From NCBI GenBank assembly GCA_946811695.1, contig OX328126.1, positions 5,168,962-5,232,961 on the forward strand: 64,000 nucleotides of DNA, read 5' to 3'. Position 1 is the stretch's first letter; the number at the start of each line of letters is the position of its first letter. Both the position numbers and the translations under genes were made by a program. Shown here in pieces: positions 43,769 to 54,437 of the stretch. The notes under the pieces are model-generated. The model saw nothing but the letters and a program-made list of their open reading frames with translations. It had not been told where the DNA came from and did no database searches. This DNA comes from Gonocerus acuteangulatus. Taxonomy: Eukaryota; Arthropoda; Insecta; Hemiptera; Coreidae.

Positions 43769-44867
43769 TGAACATATGTTAGATCCTTATTCGCTTGCAA
43801 CGAGCGGTTATTTTGTCTATTTATTTTTTCTTCCTAATTTTTATCTTTACGTTGTATATTATGTTTATTTTTTCATGATCGTTTACAGCACTTTATATAA
43901 ACCGCCGATTTTCAGGAGTTGGCCACTTTTGTCTATAGTTTGCTTACAATGTTTTCGGGCCTGTGGAACATTCCGAGGTGTATTTAGTTGTTTGAAATTG
44001 GTTTTATATTCCGGGGATTTCTCCATTATATGTCATATGATTATAACTTGAGAGCATGATTCATATACAGAAGGAGGTTCTCTTTTAATAAGATACCTGC
44101 TATCTGTCATATAGAGTATGGCATATTCCAAGTCGAGTTATTACCAATTTCTCTCTTAGATTTCTGTTTCTAAACCCCTCCGTAACTTTGTTGTGATTAA
44201 AAGCTTGCTTGATATTTACAGATTATCACCTTTATAATGCTCCTTCATAGAACACAGGATTGTTTCATCAAACACAACCGTTCGTTGCTTCACTAGTGGG
44301 ACTCGCAACCGCATCTTACAGATTGTCATCCTATACTTTAGCCAATGGACAACTAGTCCCCATAACATCAGTATTCCATCCCAAATTAATTAAATGTAAT
44401 CACGCCAATAATTAACTCCCTACACCATACAAATGTACTCAACAGTAAATACTAACTTTACATTAATTATTTCAATTGTTGGCAGATATATTCCTGGAAA
44501 ATGTTAATTAAAGCATTATGGATTAAATGACTGCATTATCCAATGTATAACCAGCCTGTAAGGACATTCCATTAACTTGATACATATTAATGTTGACATT
44601 TTCCCATGAATAATTACTCCATCATCAATATTCAAATATCTCATTATGGAAGATTTTAATTAGTTCTCATGGAACCTACTTGACATTCTCGCTGAATCCT
44701 GAAAATTAATGAATTATTGGTAAACTCAATATAATTCCGAATGTATAAACAAGCGGGAACAGAAATGAAATATAGAGTTTAGATAGATAGATAGATATAA
44801 TCAGGGCCCCTAGGGAGGGGGGGGGGAAAGCAACTCGACCTCAAAGATCTATTGTGCCCCTGACACT
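43769..44867. other. Single-copy-looking spacer
   Basis: A 91-codon hydrophobic frame at 43776-44051 has no recognised family. (GATA)n at 44780-44798 and a G-run at 44816-44826. No repeat detected otherwise. Confidence 0.4.
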
Positions 44868-47800
44868 CTGCTGGGTCACTTATAGCAGCCCTGCGTCTCT
44901 GACAAACCCTCTGATCCTCTGAGGTGTGAGCTCAGAATCTCTTCCTTATAGCAGCCCTGCGTCTCTGACAAACCCTCTGATCCTCTGAGGTGTGAGCTCA
45001 GAATCTCTTCCTTATAGCAGCCCTGCGTCCCTGACAAACCCTCTGATCCTCTGAGGTGTGAGCTCAGAATCTCTTCCTTATAGCAGCCCTGCGTCTCTGA
45101 CAAACCCTCTGATCCTCTGAGGTGTGAGCTCAGAATCTCTTCCTTATAGCAGCCCTGCGTCTCTGACAAACCCTCTGATCCTCTGAGGAGTGAGCTCAGA
45201 ATCTCTTCCTTATAGCAGCCCTGCGTCCCTGACAAACCCTCTGATCCTCTGAGGTGTGAGCTCAGAATCTCTTCCTGGGTCACTTATAGCAGCCCTGCGT
45301 CTCTGACAAACCCTCTGATCCTCTGAGGAGTGAGCTCAGAATCTCTTCCTGGGTCACTTATAGCAGCCCTGCGTCTCTGACAAACCCTCTGATCCTCTGA
45401 GGTGTGAGCTCAGAATTTCTTCCAGGGTCAGTTATAGCAGCCCTGCGTCCCTGACAAACCCTCTGATCCTCTGAGGAGTGAGCTCAGACTCTCTTCCTTA
45501 TAGCAGCCCTGCGTCTCTGACAAACCCTCTGATCTTCTGAGGTGTGAGCTCAGAATTTCTTCCTTATAGCAGCCCTGCGTCCCTGACAAACCCTCTGATC
45601 TTCTGAGGTGTGAGCTCAGAATCTCTTCCTTATAGCAGCCCTGCGTCTCTGACAAACCCTCTGATCTTCTGAGGTGTGAGCTCAGAATTTCTTCCTTATA
45701 GCAGCCCTGCGTCTCTGACAAACCCTCTGATCTTCTGAGGTGTGAGCTCAGAATTTCTTCCTTATAGCAGCCCTGCGTCCCTGACAAACCCTCTGATCTT
45801 CTGAGGTGAGAGCTCAGAATCTCTTCCTTATAGCAGCCCTGCGTCCCTGACAAACCCTCTGATCTTCTGAGGTGTGAACTCAGAATTTCTTCCTTATAGC
45901 AGCCCTGCGTCCCTGACAAACCCTCTGATCTTCTGAGGTGTGAGCTCAGAATTTCTTCCTTATAGCAGCCCTGCGTCCCTGACAAACCCTCTGATCTTCT
46001 GAGGTGTGAGCTCAGAATCTCTTCCTTATAGCAGCCCTGCGTCTCTGACAAACCCTCTGATCTTCTGAGGTGTGAACTCAGAATTTCTTCCTTATAGCAG
46101 CCCTGCGTCCCTGACAAACCCTCTGATCTTCTGAGGTGTGAGCTCAGAATTTCTTCCTTATAGCAGCCCTGCGTCTCTGACAAACCCTCTGATCTTCTGA
46201 GGTGTGAACTCAGACTCTCTTCCTTATAGCAGCCCTGCGTCTCTGACAAACCCTCTGATCTTCTGAGGTGTGAACTCAGACTCTCTTCCTTATAGCAGCC
46301 CTGCGTCCCTGACAAACCCTCTGATCTTCTGAGGTGTGAGCTCAGAATCTCTTCCTTATAGCAGCCCTGCGTCCCTGACAAACCCTCTGACCTTCTGAGG
46401 TGTGAGCTCAGAATCTCTTCCTTATAGCAGCCCTGCGTCTCTGACAAACCCTCTGATCTTCTGAGGTGTGAGCTCAGAATTTCTTCCTTATAGCAGCCCT
46501 GCGTCCCTGACAAACCCTCTGATCTTCTGAGGTGTGAACTCAGACTCTCTTCCTTATAGCAGCCCTGCGTCCCTGACAAACCCTCTGATCTTCTGAGGTG
46601 TGAGCTCAGAATCTCTTCCTTATAGCAGCCCTGCGTCTCTGACAAACCCTCTGATCTTCTGAGGTGTGAGCTCAGAATTTCTTCCTTATAGCAGCCCTGC
46701 GTCCCTGACAAACCCTCTGATCTTCTGAGGTGTGAGCTCAGAATCTCTTCCTTATAGCAGCCCTGCGTCTCTGACAAACCCTCTGATCTTCTGAGGTGTG
46801 AGCTCAGAATCTCTTCCTTATAGCAGCCCTGCGTCCCTGACAAACCCTCTGATCTTCTGAGGTGTGAGCTCAGAATTTCTTCCTTATAGCAGCCCTGCGT
46901 CCCTGACAAACCCTCTGATCTTCTGAGGTGTGAGCTCAGAATCTCTTCCTTATAGCAGCCCTGCGTCCCTGACAAACCCTCTGATCTTCTGAGGTGTGAG
47001 CTCAGAATTTCTTCCTTATAGCAGCCCTGCGTCTCTGACAAACCCTCTGATCCTCTGAGGAGTGAGCTCAGACTCTCTTCCTTATAGCAGCCCTGCGTCC
47101 CTGACAAACCCTCTGATCTTCTGAGGTGTGAACTCAGAATTTCTTCCTTATAGCAGCCCTGCGTCTCTGACAAACCCTCTGATCTTCTGAGGTGTGAGCT
47201 CAGAATCTCTTCCTTATAGCAGCCCTGCGTCTCTGACAAACCCTCTGATCTTCTGAGGTGTGAACTCAGAATCTCTTCCTTATAGCAGCCCTGCGTCCCT
47301 GACAAACCCTCTGATCTTCTGAGGTGCGAACTCAGAATTTCTTCCTTATAGCAGCCCTGCGTCCCTGACAAACCCTCTGATCTTCTGAGGTGTGAGCTCA
47401 GAATTTCTTCCTTATAGCAGCCCTGCGTCCCTGACAAACCCTCTGATCTTCTGAGGTGTGAACTCAGAATCTCTTCCTTATAGCAGCCCTGCGTCCCTGA
47501 CAAACCCTCTGATCTTCTGAGGTGTGAACTCAGAATTTCTTCCTTATAGCAGCCCTGCGTCTCTGACAAACCCTCTGATCTTCTGAGGTGTGAACTCAGA
47601 ATCTCTTCCTTATAGCAGCCCTGCGTCCCTGACAAACCCTCTGATCTTCTGAGGTGTGAGCTCAGAATTTCTTCCTTATAGCAGCCCTGCGTCCCTGACA
47701 AACCCTCTGATCTTCTGAGGTGTGAACTCAGAATTTCTTCCTTATAGCAGCCCTGCGTCCCTGACAAACCCTCTGATCTTCTGAGGTGTGAGCTCAGAAT

Positions 47801-47948
47801 CTCTTCCTTATAGCAGCCCTGCGTCTCTGACAAACCCTCTGATCTTCTGAGGTGTGAACTCAGAATTTCTTCCTTATAGCAGCCCTGCGTCCCTGACAAA
47901 CCCTCTGATCTTCTGAGGTGTGAGCTCAGAATTTCTTCCAGGGTCAGT
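44868..47948. repeat. Large minisatellite, about 46 x 66 bp
   Basis: Units of 66 bp (TTATAGCAGCCCTGCGTCYC, CTGATCYTCTGAGGTGTGAG). Four junctions near the low-coordinate side carry 8 extra bases (TGGGTCAC), giving 74-bp units and breaking the frame. The rest stays in frame on the minus strand, producing an 823-codon frame of 22-residue repeats. Most variable sites change the amino acid (G/E, G/R, I/S, H/L), so there is no sign of protein-level selection. Confidence 0.96.
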
Positions 47949-48302
47949 TATTTTTGCAGATCCTAGGTACATAAAGCGCCTGCGTGAGAGTACCGTGCAA
48001 TCACAGATTATGTGTGCGGGTGTGTCCTCCTCTATCCCACATAACATAGAGTTTAAAAGTATGCGATCTCAAAAAGAAATATCATTTTTTGTGATTAATT
48101 GAAGTATTTATGTAGGGTTTCAAATAAAAATATCATTTTTAGTGATTCAAAAAAGTTTAATGAGAATTCTAAAAATAATTATCATTTTTGGAGATTCAAT
48201 GGAGGTTTAGAAGTGGAAATATAATGTAAGGTAGGGATTTTTGGGGTTCGGTCACTGTTTCTTAATAAAACTACATTTTACAGTGAAAATGGTTTTATTG
48301 TT

Positions 48303-48344
48303 GCCGACGTTTCGGCTTGAAATTCAAGCCTTCATCAGGGCTTA
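48303..48344 (-). ncRNA. Hammerhead-ribozyme-like core (left arm)
   Basis: On the minus strand CTGATGA (48332-48338), a 7-bp stem II (GGCTTGAA..TTCAAGCC), GAAAC (48309-48313), then GTC. GCC before and GGC after pair as stem I. All core bases match the consensus. Confidence 0.68.
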
Positions 48345-48369
48345 CAATAAAACCATTTTCACCATTTGT

Positions 48370-48411
48370 AAGCCCTGATGAAGGCTTGAATTTCTAGCCG
48401 AAACGTCGGCA
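48370..48411 (+). ncRNA. Hammerhead-ribozyme-like core (right arm)
   Basis: CTGATGA (48375-48381), stem II GGCTTGAA..TTCTAGCC with one mismatch, GAAAC (48400-48404), GTC, and GCC/GGC stem I. Twin of the left-arm core. Confidence 0.68.
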
Positions 48412-48776
48412 ACAATAAAACCATTTTCACTGTAAAATGTAGTTTTATTAAAAAGTAATTACCGAACCCCGACAACCCCTACCTTGCATCATCAACGGTC
48501 AACGATCTCCTCTCGGTGTAAATAGAATGTTTTCCGGTTTTGAGTATACTTGCATCAACTAAGCTAGGATTAATCTAAAATCATTTCAGTTATTGATAAC
48601 CAGTATCTGTGGTTTCTTACAAGATTGGAAACCGCTTTCTACTAGGCACGAAGATGAAATAATAATTAAAGACTACGTAAGTTGATGGTGAAGGTGGGGA
48701 AGGATAAATGGATTGTTGAAGAAAGTGGCAGGAGTTTCTGTCCAAAATTTTTTTAAAATATTAAGATTTATTTGCG

Positions 48777-48813
48777 ACGTTTCGAGCCTGTTTAGGTTCA
48801 TCATCAGACAAGT
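48777..48813 (-). ncRNA. Hammerhead-ribozyme-like core, third local copy
   Basis: On the minus strand CTGATGA (48801-48807), stem II GAACCT..AGGCTC with one mismatch, GAAAC (48779-48783), GTC. TTGT before and GCAA after give a four-pair stem I including one wobble. Different stem sequence from the pair at 48303-48411, so it is a separate family. Confidence 0.58.
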
Positions 48814-48900
48814 ACAATGCAAAAAAAATCAAGAAATAAGGAGAATACTACTCCTATGTCACTGTACTAATATAAATACAATAGATAATAATACATTAAA

Positions 48901-49296
48901 GTGTATTGGGACGAAGCGATATTGACGGACCGTACTGTCCATCACAATAAACCGGATATTCTTGTCATTGACAAAGGGAATAAGAGAGCTGATATTATTG
49001 ATATCAATGTCCCGAATGATGAGAATATTCGGAAATCTTATGCTGAGAAGCTTCGAAAATACCAGGACTTATCCATAGAGTTGAAAGATCTGTATAAACT
49101 AGATTCCGCAAGGATAACAGCTATTATTGTATCGGCTAATGGACTCATCCCAAAAACCACAGTCACAGCTACAGAGTACTTGAAAATATCGGAAGAACTG
49201 ATTAAAGACGCCCAACAAGCGGTACTGCTCGATACTGCGAGAATAGTTCGAAAATTCTTGAAGGAACGCCAGGAATTTTCTTTGTTTTATGTATAA
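48901..49296 (+). pseudogene. Endonuclease-like C-terminal domain of a non-LTR retrotransposon
   Basis: A 131-codon intact frame. It contains TDRTVHHNKPDILVIDKGNK and ADIIDINVPNDENI, a PD...D spacing like the restriction-like (PD-(D/E)XK) endonuclease domain at the C-terminus of R2/R4/NeSL-type elements. EKLRKYQDLSIELKDLYKLD, IVSANGLIPKT and LDTARIVRKFL follow, in the order typical of this family. The usual Lys of the motif is not evident (Asn after Ile), so catalysis is doubtful. There is no RT upstream; instead a hammerhead-like core lies 90 bp before it. It begins within the domain, so it is a 5'-truncated insertion. Confidence 0.6.
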
Positions 49297-49352
49297 GATA
49301 CATAAAAACAAAGAAAAGAAAATAATAATAATAAAAACAACAATTCTTTCGG

Positions 49353-49547
49353 CCAACGGCCATAGCCACGTTGAATACACCGGTTCCCGTAGATCACCGA
49401 AGTTAAGCAACATCGGGCGTGGTCAGTACCTGAATGGGTGACCGACCACGTGCTGTTGGCATTAGAAAAGGGTGGCAACCTGTAGATAGCCCGGCGGCCT
49501 AATAGCCAAATAGTTGATGCGCCGTAAAAAAAAAGAAAAAAAAAACA
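49353..49547 (+). mobile_element. 5S-rRNA-derived SINE (SINE3 type), 14-bp target duplication
   Basis: The head resembles 5S rRNA along its full length (CACGTTGAATACACCGGTTC, GATCACCGAAGTTAAGCAAC, GGTCAGTACCTGAATGGGTG, ending GTGCTGTTGGC). It includes the internal RNA polymerase III control regions. A short body (AAAAGGGTGGCAACCTGTAG) and tail (GTTGATGCGCCGTAAAAA) follow, with an A-rich end. Flanks AACAATTCTTTCGG at 49339-49352 and 49548-49561 are perfect duplications. The 3' end of the 5S part differs from a working gene, so it is not a functional rRNA gene. Confidence 0.9.
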
Positions 49548-49561
49548 AACAATTCTTTCGG

Positions 49562-49904
49562 TTGCCCATAGCTCCTGAAAGAATTTACCCCAGGAAACCG
49601 AGGAAAACACACCCCATAATAATACAAAATACTACCTACCTTGGTAATATCATGTTAAGGTCAATAAGTTTGAAGTTTGAGAGTAAAACGTTAAATCCGG
49701 AAAAAGAATTTCTGAATAGGTTTTGAAAGGGTTGTAGAATATCTGAAACGGGTTCCTCAGCACTATATCTCTAAAACCCTTTCAAAATATGACTTAATGT
49801 TCTAAAGAATTTTTGGAAGAAACTGCTGGTAGTTACTTCACGAATAGTTAAAAACATTCATAATATGGAATAAGTAGCAGGTATATTATCTTTTTAAAGC
49901 TAAA
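49562..49904. other. Spacer
   Basis: Nothing recognised. Confidence 0.4.
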
Positions 49905-50540
49905 AAAGCTAACCTATAGATAGCCCGTCCTGGCTAGAAAGGGGTGGTAACCTATAGATAGCCCGTCCTGGCTAGAAAGGGGTGGTAAACTATAGATAGC
50001 CCGTCCTGGCTAGAAAGGGGTGGTAACCTATAGATAGCCCGTCCTGGCTAGAAAGGGGTGGTAACCTATAGATAGCCCCTCCTGGCTAGAAAGGGGTGGT
50101 AACCTATAGATAGCCCGTCCTGGCTAGAAAGGGGTGGTAACCTATAGATAGCCCGTCCTGGCTAGAAAGGGTTGGTAACCTATAGATATCCCGTCCTTGC
50201 TAGAAAAGGGTGGTAACCTATAGATAGCCCGTCCTGGCTAGAAAAGGGTGGTAACCTATAGATAACCCGTCCTGGCTAGAAAGGGGTGGTAACCTATAGA
50301 TAACCCGTCCTGGCTAGAAAGGGGTGGTAACCTATAGATAGCCCGTCCTGGCTAGAAAGGGGTGGTGACCTATAGATAGCCCGTCCTGGCTAGAAAGGGG
50401 TGGTAACCTATAGATAGCCCGTCCTGGCTAGAAAAGGGTGGTAACCTATAGATAGCCCGTCCTGGCTAGAAAGGGGTGGTAATCTATAGATAGCCCGTCC
50501 TGGCTAGAAAGGGGTGGTAACCTATAGATAGCCCGTCCTA
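49905..50540. repeat. Minisatellite, about 17 x 38 bp, derived from SINE body
   Basis: Units TAGCCCGTCCTGGCTAGAAA plus GGGGTGGTAACCTATAGA. The last unit runs into CCTAAAATTCTCAGTTAATA, exactly as the SINE at 40060-40200 continues, so the array is an expansion inside a SINE. Confidence 0.95.
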
Positions 50541-50674
50541 AAATTCTCAGTTAATAATCATTTATTTATTTATTTGAAATCTGTACAGGTTAACAGTGCA
50601 ATGATCAAGTATGTTGATACATTGTTGGCACTTCCAGAGGTGACTCAATAAATATTTTAATGATCATGAAAATA

Positions 50675-51125
50675 TCAGGCGAGTAAATTGTCTCTTAAGC
50701 CGCCTGGGAGGATTGTCTGGATGGGATTGGGAAGATAAGTATTGACCTTCAGGATTAGGATGGTAAGACAATTTCGAGTGGAACATTTGGAAACGGGTTT
50801 TAGCAAGGTCAAGGACAAATGGGATGTTGAGGTCATTGTGAAGGGTTTTGTTGGATACATAGAAAGGGGCATTTACAATTTTACGGAGGACTTTTGACAG
50901 GAATGCCAGTGTTCTGTTGATGTTGGATGGTTTTGCAGATCCCCAGAGTTCAAGTCCGTATGTCCATATTGGTCGAATGATTGTTTTGTATATCGTTAGT
51001 TTGTTCTGTATCGATAATTTAGATGAGGGTCCAAGGAGTCGTCTAAGTAGTCCGTATCTTCTGTTCAGCTCTAGCCTTTTCAGTCTCGTGTGAGGGTTCC
51101 ATGTCAGTCGGCTGTCGAGGTAGTT
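50675..51125 (-). pseudogene. Jockey-type LINE reverse transcriptase C-terminal remnant
   Basis: The minus strand from about 51120 encodes LDSRLTWNPHTRLKRLELNR, then KLTIYKTIIRPIWTYGLELW and LSKVLRKIVNAPFYVSN, then LHNDLNIPFVLDLAKTRF. These match the thumb/connection region after the RT catalytic site in Jockey-like ORF2 proteins. The YADD motif and upstream parts are missing, and the sequence stops at the SINE-derived array side. Its left flank (AGTTAATAATCA at 50550) and right flank (AGTTAATAATAATGG at 51122) are alike, so the LINE piece may have inserted into SINE sequence. Confidence 0.8.
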
Positions 51126-51397
51126 AATAATAATGGACGTGATAATTTAAATTAATTAATTATGAACTGCATAAATTAGTTAAAATATTCTAGACCCCGT
51201 TTACGTATTATTGACCCCCACAGGGGTGGGTGCCCCCCTCCTTCAAGTCGAATTGAAATATTGCTATCTAGAACCTCCTGTCAGGGCAACACTGTATATT
51301 ACTTTTGCCTGCCGTCTGTCATCCACAGACACCACTTCCAAACCCATCCATTCTTCCAATAAACTCAACTCGAGAGTTTGTGGTTATAATTTGAAAA

Positions 51398-51470
51398 TTT
51401 ATATTTATATTATATACAAAATGTATTTATATTATATACAAAATGTATTTATATTATATACAAAATGTAT
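51398..51470. repeat. 22-bp x 3 tandem repeat
   Basis: Three copies of ATGTATTTATATTATATACA plus two bases. Confidence 0.85.
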
Positions 51471-51495
51471 TATTTAAACTTGTTTAACACCCATA

Positions 51496-51615
51496 ATTAA
51501 TTATTTTTTTAAACACATAAAATTGTGACATAATGTGAAGAAAATCTTTCTAGTATACTAGAAAGATTTTCTTCTCATTATGTCACAATTTTATGTGTTT
51601 AAAAAAATAATTAAT
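51496..51615. repeat. 120-bp palindrome, one mismatch
   Basis: Two 60-bp arms meet at CTAGTATACTAG with no loop. Only one mismatch (T/A near 51537). The arms include AAACACATAAAATTGTGACA. Confidence 0.92.
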
Positions 51616-51616
51616 G

Positions 51617-51668
51617 TATAAAACAAATTCATTTTTCTAGTATACTAGAAAAATGAATTTGTTTTATA
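51617..51668. repeat. 52-bp perfect palindrome
   Basis: Lies 1 bp after the previous palindrome and shares its centre TTTCTAGTATACTAGAAA, with unrelated outer arms (AAAACAAATTCAT). Confidence 0.92.
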
Positions 51669-51784
51669 TCAGAGTGTCTTCTGCTTTTTGAAAGCCAATT
51701 TCATGACTTGAAATACAAATTTCAAGCCCATTAAAAAGAAAATAATTTCATTTAAAAAAAAAAGTCGTAATGTTTAGCTGTAAA

Positions 51785-52050
51785 TCTACTATATATTCGT
51801 CAAATACCACTCTCTGACTCAATCACTGACCTATCATCCCCCAGCCCAAACCACTCTCTGACTCAATCACTGACCTATCATGCCCCAGCCCAAACCACTC
51901 TCTGACTTAATCACTGACCTATCATGCCCCAGCCCAAACCACTCGACAGAAAATTTTGAAATTTTGCATGGGCACTCACAAAGAAAGGATTTTTTGATAT
52001 TCGAATTTTTAAGTATTTTTAGAGGGGATAAAAGTTTTAGTTGGTTAGAG
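51785..52050 (+). mobile_element. R3 repeat
   Basis: Starts CTACTATATATTCGTCAAAT. Two and a half copies of a 57-bp CCACTCTCTGACTCAATCAC unit follow, then GAAATTTTGCATGGGCACTC. It is the inverse family member of 12325-12525. Confidence 0.65.
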
Positions 52051-52205
52051 CAGGCAAGCCTAGGCAGCATGCGTTGCTAGGACGATAACAGAACAGCTGT
52101 TACCGTACATTATCTATTTCATAGTATTATTTTTAATTGAGGTTAATTTCCACTATGATGGCAGTCCTTGAATTACTAGAAATAAAATAAGATTTTGCCC
52201 CTCAT

Positions 52206-53098
52206 AGAGTTTATGCCCTGGTGATGGCCCATCCGAGGTAATAATATCCCGAACCACTTGAGACAAAAATTTGAAATTTTGCACGGACAATACGTTTAGA
52301 GTGTAAACACTCGCTAAGAAAGGTTTTTTCGATATTAAAATGTTTAAGTACTTTTAGGGGGGTTTGAATTATTAAGAAGTTCCTCATCGGCTCAAAAATG
52401 GTTCGATTTTGATAAAATTTGGTACGAAAATCTTTCTTCTCATTTAAAAGGTCAAGTTCATTAACCAGTTGAATCCGTTTACTGGAACATGGTTTTTGGA
52501 GCGAAATTTGTGCGAAAGATTCCTTAACGTAGGAAAACGAATGAAACCATTTTTTAAGCGAGTTCTGTAGCCATTTACCAGAAAAATTGATAGAAATACT
52601 TTTCAAAACTAATTTTCTGTTTGGGTATTCAGAAACGAAGTATATGGAAAAAAATTGTATGACTGGTGATACAAAGTTTTCGGATCTCAGTATATTTTCT
52701 AAAATATCTCGAAAACGGTTGGGAACTCGTAGTAAGTGGAAGGTGGCTATTCTCTATCGAAAGGTTACTAAATTCTCTACAATAAGATTCAGTTGTAATG
52801 TTCGGTGGGGCGATGTCAATCGAAGAGATAAGTGCTTTAAACTTCAAATTTGTTAGTTTTATGCTTTTCAACTTGTATTTGTCTCTGTTTACCTAACTTT
52901 TTTAGCGGTTGTATTTTTTTTTTACTCTCCAAGGGAAACAAGCACGGTTACCTCCACATGGTGTTTCCTGGATTAACTTTAAAGTCCGTGCAATAATAAG
53001 CTATAAAAATTATGTAGTAGTGTTAATTTTGATCATACCTTATTTAACTCAATGTAAAAAACACTTATCGGCCGTGGTGAAGCACGGGTAGTCAGCTA
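52206..53098 (-). mobile_element. Chimeric repeat: R4 head, R1 body, R3-like tail
   Basis: Read on the minus strand: R4 head (CTAGCTGACTACCCGTGCTT, 53098), R1 body (TCGCCCCACCGAACATTACA at about 52800, CGTTTTCGAGATATTTTAG), R1 GTCAAGTTCATTAACC region, then a tail matching R3. The TA microsatellite slot is lost. No coding capacity. Confidence 0.65.
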
Positions 53099-53189
53099 GT
53101 ATATATGTATGTACGTATGTGGACTACCGTGATATGTATTCTCAGAATTTTACATAGATAAATTTAAAACAATAACCTGTATAAACTAT

Positions 53190-53620
53190 AAATCAGGAGG
53201 CCCACCGGGAGGGGGGTTTACCCCGGACCCAAAACACTAATTTGATCATATCAGCCGTAGTTTTTGTTATATTTCAACGAAACTCGGTATTCGTTATTTT
53301 GATCTAAAGAGAGAAATACGTTGTAAAAATAAACTAAATCGGTTCATTAGGAGGGGGGGTTTACTCCGGACCCACATTACCAATTTGCCACTGCGGTGGT
53401 GGCAATCAACAGAGAAAAATGGGTTGTAAAAATAAACTAAACCGGGTTATTTGGAGGGGGGGGGGGGTTTACTCCGGACCTAAAGTACTAATATACTCAT
53501 ACCGGTCGTAATTTCTGCTGTATTGCAACGCAACGCGGTATGCATCGTGGGCATCTCATGAGAAAGAAGTGTTGTAAAAATGAAGTAAATCGGTCTATTG
53601 GAAAGGAGGGTTTACTTTAA
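53190..53620. repeat. Degenerate tandem repeat with G-runs
   Basis: GGGTTTACTCCGGACC following a G-run appears at about 53213, 53356 and 53466, and a weaker form at 53608; TGTAAAAATAAACTAAATCG precedes it. Units are 105-150 bp and strongly diverged. Confidence 0.8.
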
Positions 53621-53982
53621 ACTCTGTTTCATTACAATTAGCCAGCCAGACGTAGGTTCCCAAAGGTGCCGCGAGCAGCGCTATCTCCCACTATGGGGAC
53701 TGTATCCTGTTCCTGCGTCAGATCAAAAGACGAAAAATGAAGTTTTTGTGTATTTATTAAGTAGTACAGTATGATGTATTAACATAACTCTGGAAGCAAA
53801 TTATTTACAAAATTAAAAATTGAACAGTTCTCATAAGAAATGTAAATGAGCAGAACTATTCACGTTTTTATTTTATTTATATAGGTTATTTACCGCAAAT
53901 TATTCAGTAATGTAGTCTACTCTACAAAAATTCCGAGGAAAGTGCTTAGTCATGCAGCTCCTGCGTGACGGACTTTTTTTTC
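53621..53982. other. Spacer ending in R1-head-like piece
   Basis: 53940-53975 (CATGCAGCTCCTGCGTGACGG) resembles the inverse of the R1 head. Otherwise nothing seen. Confidence 0.4.
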
Positions 53983-54141
53983 CATAAATATGCTTTAGCG
54001 ATAGCTAAACTAAAAAAAAAACGTTATAAAAAAGTGTCCGCTGGAGTTCGCGCAAGCGCGTTAGCTATGTACGAAAAGTAATACTGTATGTTATACAGTA
54101 CATTACATAGGATTGTCGGGTAGAGCTAAAGCATATTTATG
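53983..54141. mobile_element. MITE M1, short copy
   Basis: Perfect 17-bp inverted ends CATAAATATGCTTTAGC and GCTAAAGCATATTTATG; 159 bp; one GTGTCCGCTGGAG subrepeat. Confidence 0.8.
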
Positions 54142-54437
54142 TTCCTGAATTTGAGCAGAAGGCTCTAAACGATTCCCCCCCCCCTTTTATTGTATTGTCC
54201 TAATCTATGATATTAGGACTTGTAAAATTCATTGACATATTATTTAACGATTTATAAAATTTACTGTTGTATAATATCACCATTTCCAAAATGTATTAGT
54301 ATATTACATCATCTGTATAATGTATTAGATAAACAGTTTGCATATGAATATATGATATATTGTAATAGAGAAAATCTACCAAAGTTACAAAACTCTCAAG
54401 AAATAAATTTATGTGCTTTTTCTTTGCTTCAATCGAA
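54142..54437. other. AT-rich spacer
   Basis: Nothing recognised. Confidence 0.4.

Larger units (their letters stand above)
48227..48486. mobile_element. Penelope-type foldback with paired hammerhead-like cores
   Basis: An inverted repeat centred near 48356 has arms from GGTAGGG..GGGTTCGG to the inverse CCGAACCCC..CCCTACC. Each arm holds one hammerhead-like core, pointing outward, followed by AATAAAACCATTTTCACTGT. No coding part. Target duplication not identified. Confidence 0.75.

Noticed and set aside
45428..47899. An 823-codon repeat protein on the minus strand
   Set aside because: Frame kept by the 66-bp period; unit differences are mainly amino-acid changing and neighbouring units with 8 extra bases break it.
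49353..49461. Functional 5S rRNA gene
   Set aside because: It continues into SINE body and tail, is bounded by a 14-bp duplication and its 3' region departs from 5S rRNA.
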